Source: Eutrigla gurnardus (taxonomy: Eukaryota > Chordata > Actinopteri > Perciformes > Triglidae). Taken from it: a stretch of 64,000 nucleotides of DNA. This document shows positions 24,460 through 39,253 of this stretch, piece after piece. Under the pieces are notes generated by a model. The model did no database searches. It saw nothing but the letters and a program-made list of their open reading frames with translations, and was not told the DNA's origin. Location of the stretch: positions 19,071,689 to 19,135,688 of the forward strand of contig OY741280.1 in assembly GCA_963514095.1 (NCBI GenBank), written 5' to 3'. Every line of letters begins with the position of its first letter. Position 1 is the first letter of the stretch. A program made the position numbers and the translations under genes.

Positions 24460-25238
24460 GTCCTACCCACTTTTTAAAATCATTACTTTTGCACCCCTAC
24501 CCTTTTACCGTGTCAAAATCAGTCCATCTGTCTACTTGGCCCTATTTCCAGTTTCAGTTATGAATCAGTGTATTCAGTGTAACAGTCCCTTGTAACGGGG
24601 GTTCCCTGTTTTGACAGATAAAAGTGTGACATGTATTTAATTACCAGGATGTTGATTTCTGTCACAGCTAGAAAATGAGCTCTAACTAGAGACTCACGTT
24701 GTTAGATCTTGTTATCATCAATGGGAAAGATGTGATCTGACAGGAGCCAACCACTTTACAGAATGTTTCAGATCACATATTTGAAAATATAAAAAAGCTA
24801 AAAGTTCATAAATTGACTCCATCACATAACATTCAAAGGATCTATTTATGCTTGCATGCAATTGCATTTTCTGTTAACTGAATTTCTGTTGATCTTCTCA
24901 AATCAGTGAGTTAAGTGGAGAGGACAACTCCAGTCAAAGAACATTCTCCACTAAACCACTTTCCTGTCGTGGATTATTCTTGACGTGAGATATTCTTTCC
25001 CATTGATAAGAACGAGTCCTAACAACGTGAGCTGAGCTCTCTAATTAGAGCTCATTTTCTCAAGTGACAGATGACATCTTGGCAAAACGGACACGCTTTT
25101 ATCTGTCAAACTGGGAAACCCCGTTACAAGGGACTCTCACTGAAATGAGCTGATTCACAACTGAAACTGAAGACAGCCGACTGTTGACACGGTTAAAGGT
25201 GGGGCTCTAAAGAAATGATTTTAAGAAGTTGGTGGGAC
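24460..25238. mobile_element. Fold-back / MITE-like element with about 300-base imperfect inverted arms
   Basis: The left arm (about 24460-24768) and right arm (about 24939-25238) are reverse complements with small gaps. Matching landmarks, in order, are GTCC(T/C)ACC near the tips, TTAAAATCATT, ACCGTGTCAA, AGTTTCAGTT(A/G)TGAATCAG, AGTCCCTTGTAACGGGG, GACAGATAAAAG, GAAAATGAGCTCTAA, TCACGTTGTTAG, ATCAATGGGAAAGA and finally GACAGGA plus AGAATGTT. The centre of about 170 bases is not repeated. No coding frame is present, as expected of a non-autonomous DNA transposon with long inverted ends. I could not identify a clean target-site duplication. Confidence 0.8.
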
Positions 25239-26044
25239 TTACTTTTGTCCCCACGCAGATTTATTGTAATCACATATTTTCATGATTAAATTTGAGTCAG
25301 GATCTGATTTTGATGTTTTTCTGTTTATTCCTTTTTTAATAAACCTTTAGGACATTCCATGTGAATTGGTTCGCTTGTCAGAAACCAGATGGCAGTCAGC
25401 CTCTGCCCTATGTTTTCTGAAAGTGTGGGTATTTTTAAATAAAGTTATGAATATTGAATTAGCATGGTGGTAAGAGACAGACTGTCCCCTTTTTTTACTG
25501 GGTGTCTGCGCGTCTCGTGGTTCTCTGAAACCAGGTCAGACTGCGGGTGAATGGGTGCTCACATATTGCAGCCTGTAATGTTTATTCAACCATAGATACA
25601 GTTCATGTGTATTCAAATGGCATCAATGGGTTGTTCACTGCTGTAAAGGAAGGCATGACATTTCCAGTGCCATGGGTTTCTGTTTCAGCATGAAAGGCAA
25701 ATATAGTTGGTCTAGATTTGTAATCGGTTGGGTTTTTCCACCAGAGTTGCATTCTGACTGTTATTCATACCAGAATAACCAGTGTGTCCCAAAATGAGAA
25801 AAGAAAACACATTGAATTGTTTCATTTCATGGTTACCCTTAAACAGCAATATTTAGCAAAGCTATTTGAGGAAAGATGTGTCACTTAAATTTGACTCTAC
25901 AATTTAGATTGTGTTCATTGTAAGGAAACCAGCTGAGGTTTACAACTGTGCAAAAAATGTTTTTGGAAACTTGGGACAGTGTGGTGAACGCTCACTTCTT
26001 CATAGGACTGTTTCTCTCCTTCAGTGTCAAGACTTGGTTTTACA

Positions 26045-26210
26045 GTTCAGGCAAGTTTAAGCATTATAGCACATTTCATACACAAGTTGCTTTACATCAG
26101 ATTCAGTTACAAAACGTAGGTAAGAACAATCAAAGAGATATTAAGATTAAGATAAAAAGGGGAAAAACATCAGATAAAATGCAAAATCAAAGTGCAATTT
26201 GAATGCAAAT
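26045..26210. repeat. Teleost interspersed repeat fragment ('TATAGCACATTTCATACACAA')
   Basis: Contains TTATAGCACATTTCATACAC, AAGTTGCTTTACATCAGATTC and an A-rich part with AATCAAAGAGATATTAAG. From memory this is the start of a repeat that is very common in fish genomes. It is non-coding and truncated. Confidence 0.55.
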
Positions 26211-29200
26211 CTAGTGGAGTGTGAGAGTCCTCACATGTATAGCAGTGCAATAGTGCGTGTCCCACAAACAGTTATGGAACCACCTTCCTCTACCTGCAGC
26301 AGCACAGTCAGACATCCAGCGACAGCTCAGGTCTAGTTCTTACACGCCTGTTTACAGTCTGCACGTGTTCAAACGGATTAGACACGTCTGCTTTTGTGTC
26401 TCGCATACCGAGATCCTCATGTCAAACACTCGGACACGCTGCATGTTTGCAGCAGCGAGCGTGTTAACGTACCAGTCTGTCTACCGGCTCATCTAATACA
26501 AACCACATGTTTTGCAGCCTGATGATCTGATAGCACGACATGTTAATGGAACTTCTGTGGTACCTACTTTGCACGCAAATAGCACGGTTTATTTTACAGT
26601 GGCAGGTTATCATGGCTCGCTTTATCGCTTCTTTGCACACGGAGGCAGACAGACGCCTATCCGGGATGCAGAAACACTGTCACCTCGATCACAGTGTGGG
26701 ATCATCGTCATGTTGTAAACTAGTTTTAAGTGTTTTAAGTGTGATATAATCTCTTTAGGAAATGTCCCTTCAAGCAAAGCAGACAGCATCACAGACCACG
26801 TCACTGATCCCCGTTTGTTTGTCCCTCTGTGTGTGTGTGTGTGCTGAGGTTGTGCGTCAATGTGCCTGTGCAATGTGGTCGTCTCAGTGTTTGGTAATTA
26901 TGTGATCCGGGGAAGTCCTCGCTCCATGCAGCCTGATCTGCACTTTCAGAAGGTTTCTAATGAGCTGTCAGTGCCAGACGAGTCTCTCTCTTTCTGTCTT
27001 CGTCTTCCTTTCTGTCTCTTTTTTTATATTTTCTCAGCATTTTTCTGTCGTCACCTTTTTGCATTCTTTCTTTCACTTCTCTCGTTTCCCTGCAGAATCA
27101 TCTCCTTTCACTCCATTTTTATCTCCGTCTGCTTCCACACGTCTCTCACTCTGCTTGGCGTTGCTTGATCTCTTGACAGTAAATGTTGTTTAATAACTCG
27201 ACAGCTTCTAATTATACAATAAATTCCTCTAACCATTTAGTAGAACTGGAGTTCTGATATAATGAAATCAAACCAGAAATTCAATTTTATGATTTAATAG
27301 TGCACTTTGTAGACCTAATGATGATAATTCAGTACAAAGAAAAACAGGTACTATATATAAAACGCTGCCTCTTGACTTTTAAAGGACCAGACCAGTGTTA
27401 CTATGCATTTATGTAATGAGAGCTGTGTAGACTGTTTGTAATTCAGTAAAATAAAACTGCTGCTATATATAAAATGCTGAAAACATCCACTGAATGAATA
27501 ACTGCCTCTGCTAATATTAGAAGGAATGAATGCACTTCTTTATCTTGACTTCAGAGACTTAGACTGTTACAATCACCTCAGCTGACACGTTTCCTGAGGG
27601 GAAACTGTCTTTTCTGCTATGTTTAGGCAGCTTGTGGTTAGATACCTGCACCATAAGGATGAGTCCAGTCCGTCTCTTACCTCAGTGATGTTACTGATGG
27701 ATGTCAGCTGAACGCCTCGTATAGGATGATCCAGGACAGTGACAGGTCTCCTCAAATCACAGAAAGTTCATTGGAAATATGAACTCACTGGATGAATGCA
27801 ATCTTCTTACGATTTTAAACAATTCAAGTTGAATATTGTGATAACATAAATTGCAATATATTGTGATTTATTTATATAAATGAATTTCAAGGGTGGAAAG
27901 AAAATGAGGTCCTGTGCAAAAAGCCCACACAAAGTTAATTTGAGGTGGAAAAGTCTGCTCCCTTAATATAAATACAAACTTCAGACTGGAGTGCTGCTCA
28001 GCTGCGCTGCTGCAACCGGTGGTCAGAAGCTAACTTGTAGCAGTACTAAAGGATAATACAGCAGTCTCGACTTCGGGCTTACAGCTTAACCAAAGTTCCT
28101 TCGGTTTAATGTTCTGTTGTTGCAAAGGTTGCTAATCCGCTACTTGTTCTGTGCTGTCTAGGTTTATTTTGGCAGAAACACCCAAGTTCTATTTCCGTCA
28201 AGTCAAAAAACAAAGATGGTGTTTGTTCCTTCTCTCTGGGCCTGCCACTGTGCAGGCGGGTAGCAGACTTCAGGTGCATTATGGGTCGGAAGAAAGGCTG
28301 TAAAGTTTTAAACGCTGACACGAGGAGAACGCTTAGAATATTAATTTAAAGTTAAATTTAAAAATCCCTCTTTTTCTGTTCTATCAGATTAGTTTTTATT
28401 AACTCTAAACCCCTCTCATGACTGTAGACCAGTAAAAAGCTATAAAACGGTTGTTAATAAGCAGCTACATATTACACAGATCCTCCGGCAGGAAAACCTC
28501 ACAGGAGTCGTCATCAGAGTACAAGTTTATTATGATGGTCCGAGGTCAGTATTTGAAAAAACAAATGCAAAATTACTTGAAGAATTTTAATAAGAACAAT
28601 AACATTCCCTGGGATGTTTGATAAATACTCCTGCCCTCATGCCGTCATTCAAGGCCTCAGTAATTAATTAGTGTCCTGTATGCAGGCTAACGAGTTCTGG
28701 TGACGTCTTCAGATGTGTAACAGGACAGCATGACTTCATGAATGCCCTGCTCTCTTGTTCAAGCCGTACGTCCACTCCTACCATGACGAGTACAAATCCC
28801 ACAGCCTTACATAGCAGGAACACTCTGTATACCAGCGCATAGCTGCAATATGTTCTACTCTACGGAGCCCTCTTTTCTTTTGCACCCTGTGGCGAGGTCA
28901 AAGGTCAAGCTCAGCTGCAGGACAGCTGATACAGTTCCAGTGTGAACTTGAACGTGAGTTGAAGGACGTTCTCGCTGTTCACTCCTCCATCCTGCTGTCA
29001 GGCTCACCAACATGTATGTAATCAGAGTCCGGTATTCTAGCTCTGCTGGACTCGGCTCTGGGCCCTCCCATCATACCTTTATAACCCCCGTATCGACTGC
29101 AGGGACTTTCCCCAGCGACAAGGGACCTTTTGAGGAACACATTGTGTTTCTACCGCGGGGACCAGGCTCTAAATACAGCTCCAGAGACGTCCTCCCCCCA

Positions 29201-32200
29201 ATTAGGACAGGAACTTTCCGGGCAGATTATGCAGGGATGTCAGGACTCAGGAACAGCATTGATTGTGTTAATTAAAATCATCACTTCTTGGTGACGAATC
29301 TGCTACTCTAAATCCAGAAAATGGCACGGTGTTTTGGACCAGAGCCGTTGAACTCACCCCGCAGCTCCTCCGGAGACCCAGTTCTGCCATTCAGAACCTC
29401 TCCAAGGTCTCCAGGGGTTCGAGGTCGCAGCTTCCCGGCAGCGCTGCAGTGATTCAGTGCCCTGAAGTGGTGGAACTGGTTCCAGCCTGGTTGTCGCTCC
29501 GCTGGCTGCCTCGGAGCTCCGTGGAGTGGGTGGGTGTGCGAGCAGAGCCAGATCACAGCCCTGCACCGGGCGATTTCCCTTTCACTTTGTTCACATCAAT
29601 AGAGACGGAGAAGCAGGGCCAAAGAGAGGGAGAGCGAAAAGGGGGGAGGAGGGGAGCAACAAAGGCCACGAGAAAGGAACATAGGGGAGCCGAGGAGGGG
29701 AGAGGAGGGCACCGAGTGGTGGCGTTTGTCCGAGGCCAATGAATGAAATCTTTATCTCTGACGCAGAGGAGACGAGGCTGCTTATACTGCGGTACTCCTG
29801 CTGCTTTCCCTCTCTTTCCTCTCTCTCCAGCCTTTACTGCATTTGTCTCCCTCTCTCTCTCTCTTCCATCCTCTCTGAACTCGGCCCCCTTGTGGAGGTC
29901 AGGGGACTCTTCCTCTCGGTCTGCCCTGGTTTGCTTTTCCTGACTGTTTGCTTCTGGACAAAACAGGAAATTACAAAAAATGTGTCATTTTTGATACGCC
30001 CATAACTTCCCGGCTCTCCTACTGGTTCTGAGAAGCTGAGTGTTGATTCAAAGTGCTGATACACTGCTGCTGATGCAGTAACTGTGGGCCAGTAGCAGGC
30101 TAAAACGGGATTTCAATGTCACCATGAATCTTTAAAGAAGAAAAAAGGAGTGGGTAGATATAGTAAACAACGTTTATGTTATGGAAAAATGTGTTAAAAA
30201 TGTATTAATAATAAGATTAAAAAGATTTTGTAGACGTATCGAACGAATGACCCTGTAGTTTAACAAACCTCATTGACTTTTCTTTTCTTATAAATCTCCC
30301 CATGACATATTTTCATTGCTCGTGTTGATGATTTATCTGTCCCCCAAACGTTAAAAAGTTACTTCATTTTGAAGACTAAATTGCCCCTCTGCTGATGTAT
30401 GTTTTGTAATTAAAAATAAAATAAGAAGAAATGAAATCCTATTTACGTCAGCACTATTCTGGTAAGATAAGCGTTGCCTGAGGAGGTCCTGTATTTATTT
30501 TCTGGGTGATTATGATGGGATAAGATTTCTGTCTTTCTGTCAGAAATGAAATGAGCAGCCCACTCACATAGACGTGCCTCCAGCTAGTTTTTGTGTGTTA
30601 TTTCTTCCGTTTAAAAGTCAGCGTGCAGCTGAGAGACGGAAGGTTTCTGCCACAACGGTGCATTAATGTGAAATTCATTGTTGTTCTCCTCAGTCTTCAT
30701 GCTTTTTGCAGAACTTCCTCGTCCGTGCAGGTCGACTAAATAAACTCTCTTCTGTGGGAACCCACTTGATGCCTGAATGACTGCAGTTAGAGCAGGTTCA
30801 TTAGTATTACATAATGCACACTCCACAGCGTCTGAACCTGGGAAAGAACATTCCTGCTGCACTGAGTACAGCGGCTGTCCCATGTGATCCACAGTGACCT
30901 CTAGCTGAGGTCTTTGAGCCTTCACCACTATGGCATTCTGTCAATGTAGCAACTATTTTGGCAGGATAGTCATAACATAAAAAAATGTTAGTACATTAAT
31001 AGGACTTTGCTTAGTACGCATCATTAGCGGTTTGCGACATCTGATGTCTCTCCTCCTCTTCCTGTTTTGCACTAAACAAACGATGGTGAACTGCACGTCT
31101 TTACAGCCACGAGATCCAGGAATGCAGGAAGGTGTTGTGAATGTAAACGTTGTCGTGAGGGCTGCTGACAGGAGGACGCAGTAGTGTGGAGGAATGCAGC
31201 CTGGCCTGATATGAGTTACCTAATCATTTTAACCTGTAATGTATAGGAATTCCACTGACGTCGAGAGAGAGAGAACAGAAGGAGGGAAAGAGGAGATTGG
31301 TTTGAAAAGGGAGGAGAGGTAGAAGAACAGAAGTGTGGAAAAGGAGAGATCCACTGAGCGGGAGGGAGAGGAAATGGAGGGAATGGATCCCAGAAGGGAG
31401 CTGGATAGCAGGAAGGACACAGGGAGCGAGAAGTTGAACAAAGGCCTATTTTTATAGCGTCCGCTTTGCAGCCGTATGCAGCTTTCTCCTCCTGCTTGTT
31501 ATGTCTGAGAGTGAAAAGCATCCCTCGTGACTTACAGGCACGCCGACGCCGTGGTTTGACTTCATGCTACTTTCACACTAGCATGGTTTTGCCGCCACGC
31601 TGCACGTGGAATAAGCAGCGGAATCACCGCTGCAGGTGTTGGAATGCGGCCGCGTAGCTCCGTCTCTCATTCAGACTCCCGACGGTGAAACCGAAGCTAC
31701 CAAACGCCTCCCGAGGCGCTCCGAGTATGAGCACAATTTCCTGTATGCCACATATATTAATACTGGGCTCGTCCTGCCCTGAACATTGTTCTCTCTCTGT
31801 GCTGGAAACTAACTTAGACAGCAGGATATTATAAATAAACTGACCTCTGCAGTTCCAAAAGTGTGAGAGGAGCATATTTAACTCGCTGAACTCTGCAACA
31901 GAAATGAACACTACATTGGTATTCATACTTTAAGTGATGTCATTTTGTTTTTGCTCATTTTGATGAGCAGCCTCTGGCACCCTTCCTCTGACACCACCAA
32001 GTGTTGTCACACGGCTTTGCATCGCACATGAAATAATGACGTTGTCACAAGCATTCAACGTGATGGCAAGCAAGACAGAAGCTGTTGGCTTTCTGCTGCA
32101 AAAAGAATGAACGCTCTAGCTGTTGTAGTTTGTATTTTTGATCCATTTTAACAGGATGATGCAAACGGTGATCGGTCCGTTTCTTTTAAAGGGTAAAGAA

Positions 32201-35200
32201 AGTGAATAATGCAGCAGAGATTTTAGCAGATTTTTACTTCCTAACTTGGGTCAGGCAGATCCTACACTTCCCATAATGCATATCACACGTGTCTTCCATT
32301 GGGCCTTACCTGCCTGATAAATAATCTATGGAAAACAGCACACTAACAGGTCGCTGATACAACAACACATAACACAGAGACATTCTGAAATGACACTTGG
32401 CATGTGTGACATAGATGATGATGATTCATGGATGCTGGCCATTTGGTTTGCAGCCAGATGATGTTGGAATGAGAAGCTTCCTTGTGCTCAAACAAGTGAT
32501 GTGGATCTGTCCGAGTGTTTGAGAAGACGGGGGAGCTTAAGTGGAGGAGGTTCAAACAGGTGTGTGTGGCGAGCCCAAATTCCTCCTCACGCCTGGATAC
32601 GAGCCAGCGGGACAACTGACGGATGCCCGACGCAGCCCTGAGTGAAGGCCAGTAGAGGGACCTATAGAGAAAGACGTGGCGATGATTGATGAAGCGGGTG
32701 TGGGTGAATGTGATATGCATGTTTCCCAGTTGTTGCAGTCTCTTGTAGCCCACCTGTCTCTGTCGGCACACCCAGTCTGCGTTATTCCTGCCGGTAGTTC
32801 CCCTCCTCGTTTACAACCTCTCTCACCCTTCTTTTCTCCTCCATATGAACAAAACCACAACCCGCTTCTACATACAGCAGCATATTATCTCCCCTTTAGT
32901 CGAGATGATTCACCCTCACCCAGTAACGTGTGTGTGTCTCCAAACACAGGAAGTGATGAGTCAAAAATGTTTCCCCAGCAGCAGCAGGTGTGTGTTTAAT
33001 TCACAGGAAGCTTTGTGAGTTTCTCAATAAGTACCCTATTTTAGTCCTGTGCCTCTCTCAAGTATTCTTTTTACATCAAAAATCCCCGTCCTCTCTTCTG
33101 GAAAATGGTTTCACATGTTTGATGACTCATCCTGTTTACAAAAAATAACCCAATCAAATGGGACTTTGGGCGGATAGCTAGCCACACCAGTTATGTAAAA
33201 CTGCATTTGTGCATCGAAGAGCAATACAGAGAGAAACCGGATGTTTGAATATTGGCGGGAAAGAAAATGTAATTTCCAAAACAATGTGGCCGAGATCTAA
33301 TTAATTCAACGGATAGCTGATGTGTTACTTTATTCAGGATCACATTAGTTTGATACTTTTACAGAATGATCCTTGTTTTCAGTTTTTTTGCGAAGGATTT
33401 GATTTAAATCGCTCTTGTAAATGTTCACCGCAAATATTCCATTTCACTGTGAAATAAGTCACACTGTCGCGGCTGAAGAGGCTCCGACCTCCCACTGATG
33501 TCAATGCTCTGGTGTCTCAAACGACCAAGATGGCAGCCGTGGCTTCTATATCCTGGTGCGCTCGCCGTCTGCACGTAGCGGCTCCAGCTGTATTCCCCAG
33601 CTGCTTGCGGTCTCAGGGCGTGTCGGGGGGGGTCAGCTGGCTGCAGTCAGATCAGTATTTGCATGTTGTGCGTTTAGACTGACTGCTGTCACATTACAGG
33701 GTGTGGACGCCCGCTGATACTCCCTCCATAAAAAAGAGGATCTCTACCCGGCGGATGACACAGCGCCTTCTTGCTGGCTCACAGTGCAAACAGCTGCTTC
33801 CTAAAGTGTGACTCCAGAGTGGGATGGCTTTTTGAGAGAGGGGACTTCCAGGCTCTTTACTTGGTAGCTGAGATGTTAGCGGCATGCTGTTACCCACCAC
33901 TGCAGGGTGTAACCAGGGTGGCAGAACTAAATACGGACAAATATCTCTCGATTATTGGCTGGTAACTTCATCTGCTTGACCAGAGAATCCTCTATTCTTG
34001 AAGTCCTTGCATTCGGCAGTGGCATAGTGACGGTGTTGGCTTTCTCTACCGGGCGTGACTGCTCCAATTTTCAGAATTAAATGATGGTGTCATGTTCTAA
34101 TGCGTTGGATTTGACAGATGGATGGATGAAATTAGGAAATATTTATTCCAAAATAAACTTGTCGGCTGAAAAATACATCACATTTCTTCACTAAATGTGA
34201 CTGATGGGGACTAAATGGATGCCATGCGTTCTGAGCCCTGTGTTCAGCTGCCATCCTCTCCCCCACAAGCATCCCATCCAGCCTGCCTCCTCTCTCCCCC
34301 TCACTCAGCCCGTCCATCCAGGGCCCTGCCTCTCCTCTGTCTCTCTCCAGCTGCATAGTTGATGAGTGGTTATTAATTACTCTCTCTAATGAAATGAGTG
34401 AGCTAACAGCTGGCCGCTAGCTGACAGTGCAGTCTCTCTGTGTGTGTGTTCATGGGGCACAAATCCTCTTTAAGCGTGACCAAAGTTAATGGTTTCTTTG
34501 GGTATCATTATGCTTTTTTAGATTATGTAATCATGTTGTACTCGTCCCACCTTCCTGAACAAGAGGAATGGTTGTGTTTCTAAAGAGCAGCGGTGTTAAT
34601 CCCAGCCAGAGTGAGACTTCTAAGTGAGGGGGAAACGTAGTCATGTCTCCGGGTGTGTTTATTCCTTTCAGCAGCTCCTTCCTGCTACTGTTTAGGTATG
34701 TAGATGCTTTGATCATCACTTACTGCAGTTTCTGCCTGTACTTACTCTTCCATTTCCGTCTACAGTGTGTACTGTAGGGAACATTGTCTGCTCTCTTCCT
34801 ATAAAGTGTGTCTGTGTATCACGATACAGGGGTTACTATTCAATATTTCACAATTTGTGATATTATGTCGCAATTATTTTGATATGGATAAAAGTTCATA
34901 TTGTCCCAGGCCTAATCGTGTTTAAGCCATTCTCTCCTCTTAATGAAATATTCTTCATACATTGTATGAAATCTTTTCTTGTAGATGGGATGTTTAGTTT
35001 TGAAGATGTTTCCATATTGGCAGAGTGACGTCAGCAGTCAGCAGTAAAAGTTCTTGAGAGGATCTTTCTTGGTTTTCAAGTCAGCATTGATTGAGTCGTC
35101 GGCTAAAAAGCAGCCGTCCTCCATGAAATGTATTGATTTGTCTTTTTGGTAAGGATGGCCGCACATAAGGCAACATGAAAGTGATTCCCCGGGTCGGTCC

Positions 35201-36758
35201 GTTTGTGCTGACCGTGTTTCTTTAAAGCCTTTCATAAGTGATGAACGTGTGAATATTTAATAATGCAGCTCGGGAACTCCCAGAGACAGAAGAGTGTTCA
35301 GAGGAGGCGTCGCTCCAGTTTAGTCTTTTAGCTTTTAACGCTTGTAAAGAGAGATGGATGTGTTTTTAATGGGGGGCTGTGACTGGTGCGATTCACACTT
35401 ACGACGATCGTATGTCTGTCAGACACGCGACCCCCCGGGTGGAGAGTCTCATCACATAATCATTCCACAGAGTGCAGATGAACTCATGAAATGTGAACAT
35501 GATTCAAGATTTAAATAAAGTAATTTATCACACATTACAGTTAAAAAAGAAAAAAAAAGTCTCTGTCTGACCTGTCTGAACTCAAAGTATCCCACAATTC
35601 ATCAAGAACTTTTATTTATTGATTAATTTGGGGGAAATATACTTATTGCTTCCACAATGATAAAGGCAGTGTATACCGCTCCTTTTGTTCTGACCTTTCA
35701 CAATAAAAGCCCTAGACATATACATGGCATCACTGTTTACCAGGAGGGGTGAATATTATCATTTTTCGCAAGAAAATAGTGCTGCCTTGTATCTGTATTT
35801 GTGAATGTATTTAGTTCAGGATGACTCAGTGTGCTTCCCCTCCTGTTGGAAAGGAGTCACCCCAGTGTTGTGTCACGATAACATTAGCAAACATGCTCCT
35901 TATTCAGACTTCCCAAAAGGAGAACCTGACATTGCTCGGTGTTTTCTGTGACGCACGTAGACCAAGTGCTATATGTAGCTGTGCTGACTGTTAAACTGTG
36001 AATGAAGGACAAGTTTGTCCTGTCTGTCTCCTCTTAAACAACTGTGCATTTCAATCTAAAATGGGGCGCTCAGTACATCAGACAGGTGTCTGACTGTGTG
36101 TGTGGGTTTTGTACCGTACATGGGATTAGTGTACGTGACGATGTGTACTATAGGATGTATAATATAAGTTTATTACATACTTATAGTGACCAGAGGAAGA
36201 CAATTGTGACAATTTCACATAAATGTTGAATAGGATAAAATAATGTGTGACATTTTAGACATGTATGGATGTAGACTGTAGTATGAGGTACTACTTTCTC
36301 TCTGCTTTGCTTTCCCCTCCCACTCAGCCTCCCTGATCGTTCACCCATTCCCACATCATCTACGCGTCGCCCACCTTGTCTTCTCTGCAGCTAGCCACTG
36401 TTATTCAGACCTGTTTGTGTGTTTGTGTGCTTTTTGAATGGTTTTATTTGAGAGCCACCTCCACATCGTGGTCCACCTCTGGTCTGCCTGTCTGCATCTC
36501 ACACACACAGCGTATTTTACAACAACATTACAACGTGATTATTTAAGTCCAATGCACTTTGTTTACCCTTTTTTCCTCTTTTTCTTCCGTGTGAAATGTG
36601 ACATCATGGAGTTCCTTTCTCTGTTTGTTCAGCCATTGTTGTTTGCTACTCCTGCTAGGTAATCTGTTTGTTCTGTTCCCAAAAAACAAACTGCTGTTGC
36701 TGGAAAACAAACAGATATGAATCACTGACATTAACCCTTCCACTGCTAAATACGACAT

Positions 36759-36841
36759 CCTGCTGTCTTCCTCTCCCTCTTGCTGTCTTCCTCTCCCTCC
36801 TGCTGTCTTCCTCTCTCCCTCCTGCTGTCTTCCTCTCTCCT
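36759..36841. repeat. Pyrimidine minisatellite, unit about 20-22 bases
   Basis: About four head-to-tail copies of CTGCTGTCTTCCTCTCCCTC, with a two-base length change in the later copies. The minus strand reads as an Arg/Glu-rich open frame by composition only. Confidence 0.9.
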
Positions 36842-36879
36842 AAACTAAATAGGATGCTCACTAAATAAAGATGTCTCAT

Positions 36880-37010
36880 CTGTGACACAATACAAATATT
36901 ATGATTCCAGTATGTTTGAGTGCCATTTTAAAAGCTTTATGCATTTTTTGATCATTATCGTGATGATATTACGTATCATAATTATTTTGGCCAGGATAAT
37001 TGTGTCAAGC
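36880..37010. repeat. Interspersed repeat, copy A (related to 43784-43945)
   Basis: Shares the order CCAGTATGTTT, GCATTTTAA-like, CATGATAATATT-like, and CA(C)AA(C/T)TATTTTGG with 43784-43945. A third fragment, CAACTATTTTGGCAGGATAG, is at about 30948-30967. These are old dispersed copies of unknown class. Confidence 0.55.
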
Positions 37011-37963
37011 ACACTCTTTTCCAAAACTGAAACAAGTGGTTCTGTTTCCTAAATCTAACTTCCAGTGTTAACAGGAGTTTATTTTGAAAAGACCCCAGGC
37101 GTGTAACGAGCATATATTGACACTCGGTGACTGACGCGTGCAAAAAGTGACGCTAGAGGGGATCGTAGAGCTTCGGAGCTCCGAGCAAGCTGCATTATTT
37201 GACACATTGGTGGGAGAATGTGTTGCAATATCCAGCGTGGAAGCAGCAGATTAAGTAGTAAAACAGGCCTCCCATGAAAACGTCCCAGTTCATTAGTGGA
37301 ACATGGAGGAGCTCCAGCCTGCAGCTGCCTCCATGGTGTAACTCATGTAATGGTTTGTGGGGGCGGACGTGTTCAGGCCTGTAGTGGATTTTTGGGCCAG
37401 CCCCTCCCTGCCATTGTGTGTTGAACACTACTTGTCATATTTTATCATCTCTTCCATAAACGCTGAATCAGAGGCATATATCCATTCAATGTAGTATTAT
37501 TTACTATCAAAACATGATGCCACTACTTCCTTTTTTATTCTCTTTGTTTTGTTTCGAGGAGAATCGATGATAAAATGATCTTCACAGACTTGAAACGCGT
37601 GGGATCAAAAGCATCTGTGACATAACAAGGAGCCGATGTGTTGAGCTATCTGAGAAGATTCTTCTGCAGCTCACCATGAGACCAACAATATTTATGTCAA
37701 CTTCTCTCATTGTTTCACAAGACCCTTTCTAATCGGACTCCAAATCGGCTTGGATGTTATAGTAGCAACAGGTTGGAAATGACACAACACGGACAATCCC
37801 GAGGTATTATATTAACGATCGATGACGGAGATTAAAAGAGAAGATGACGGGAAAATAATCCCAGTGTGGTCAGAAACGCTACGCACGGTAAAACAAAGGC
37901 TGGGAATCACTTTCATCTGGTGCCTGTTGTGATGGGACAAATCAGGTGATACGGCTTGGACAA

Positions 37964-37966
<3 letters not shown>

Positions 37967-38026
<60 letters not shown>
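37967..38026. repeat. (CA)n microsatellite
   Basis: About 60 uninterrupted bases of CA, 97 bases before an inverted TG array. Confidence 0.97.
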
Positions 38027-38028
<2 letters not shown>

Positions 38029-38119
38029 GTCAACGAGGGAGTCAGTTCAGACATGAAAGGACAAGAGGTTCCTTTTTAAATTGCCCTCACAAGATTGGAG
38101 ATTAACAGGCCTTCACATT

Positions 38120-38224
<105 letters not shown>

Positions 38225-39253
38225 GATGTGTTTATATAGTCAATGGTGGCAGAAATACTTATTTCTTTCACTAGAGTAAAATTACAAAATCCAACTGTAA
38301 TCCTGATCAGGTTCTTAATCCAGATGCAGATAGTTTGTAAAAGAAAAAAAAGTTTTCTCTTGCATTTCTGCTTGACTGAACAAATTGTCCCTTGATTTCC
38401 AGATGTTGTTTTTCCTCACACTGCTCCGCTGTGCTTACTTGTGTTGAATAATGCCAGCTTTATTGCTTTATTTGGTTTTTAAATAGGTCTTCATGTCACT
38501 TCTAGTCACGATTTAGAGGTCTTTGGCGTTTTGAAGATTTTTAACAAGCTGAACTCCACGTTATGTTTTGTGCTTCGTCACTGTTTCTTTCTTTCTGCTC
38601 AAGCTGACCTACATGCATCTCCAGAAAACTCTTTTTCCTCCCTCCATTCTTAGAAAATGAGCTATGACTTAACTTCTGTGTGTTTCGGTCCATTTGTCAC
38701 ACTCTCATGACAGCGCTTCCAACCAAACTCACTTCTCTGCCTTTCCCTGATGAATGCTCCTTTGTTTCCTGTGTGTCTCTGTTCGCTCCCAGAGATCAGA
38801 GGCCTTTCACCTCCAAACCCTCAGACACATCACAATTCTGTCCACGCGTCCGTCCAACCTGTCCGTCCCTCATCTTTGTCTTCTTCTCACATTGAGCAAC
38901 TTCCCAGACATTAAAGGAAACCTCACTTAGACTGAGACTCGCCGTTCTCCAGAGAGACAATTTGCTATGAAGCACATCAAAAGATATGAAACCCTGAAGT
39001 CTGGCCTCCTTCTGTGATTTCTGCTTGTTTCAACAGAGACTCAGAAAGATGCTGCAAGTTCAAGTGCATAACGTTAAAAAAAAAAAAAGCACACCGTCTC
39101 CGTATATATGAGCTTCTCATGTAAAGAAAGGGCAATGATGCCATTGCATTCTGGGTAGTGGTCACCATGTTTTCGGATACCCTTCGTTGTTTACATGCAT
39201 TCATTCATTTTCAGCCAATCTAACCGAGTGTCTCTTTTTCTTTTTTTTCTTCC

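Noticed and set aside
29012..29275. 87-codon open frame with fairly balanced residues
   Set aside because: The DNA (CAGGGACTTTCCCC, TGTGTTTCTACCGCGGGGACC, GGAACTTTCCGGGCAGA) resembles fragments of a teleost MITE with repeated GGAACTTT words. It has no phase-1 donor and no protein-family match.
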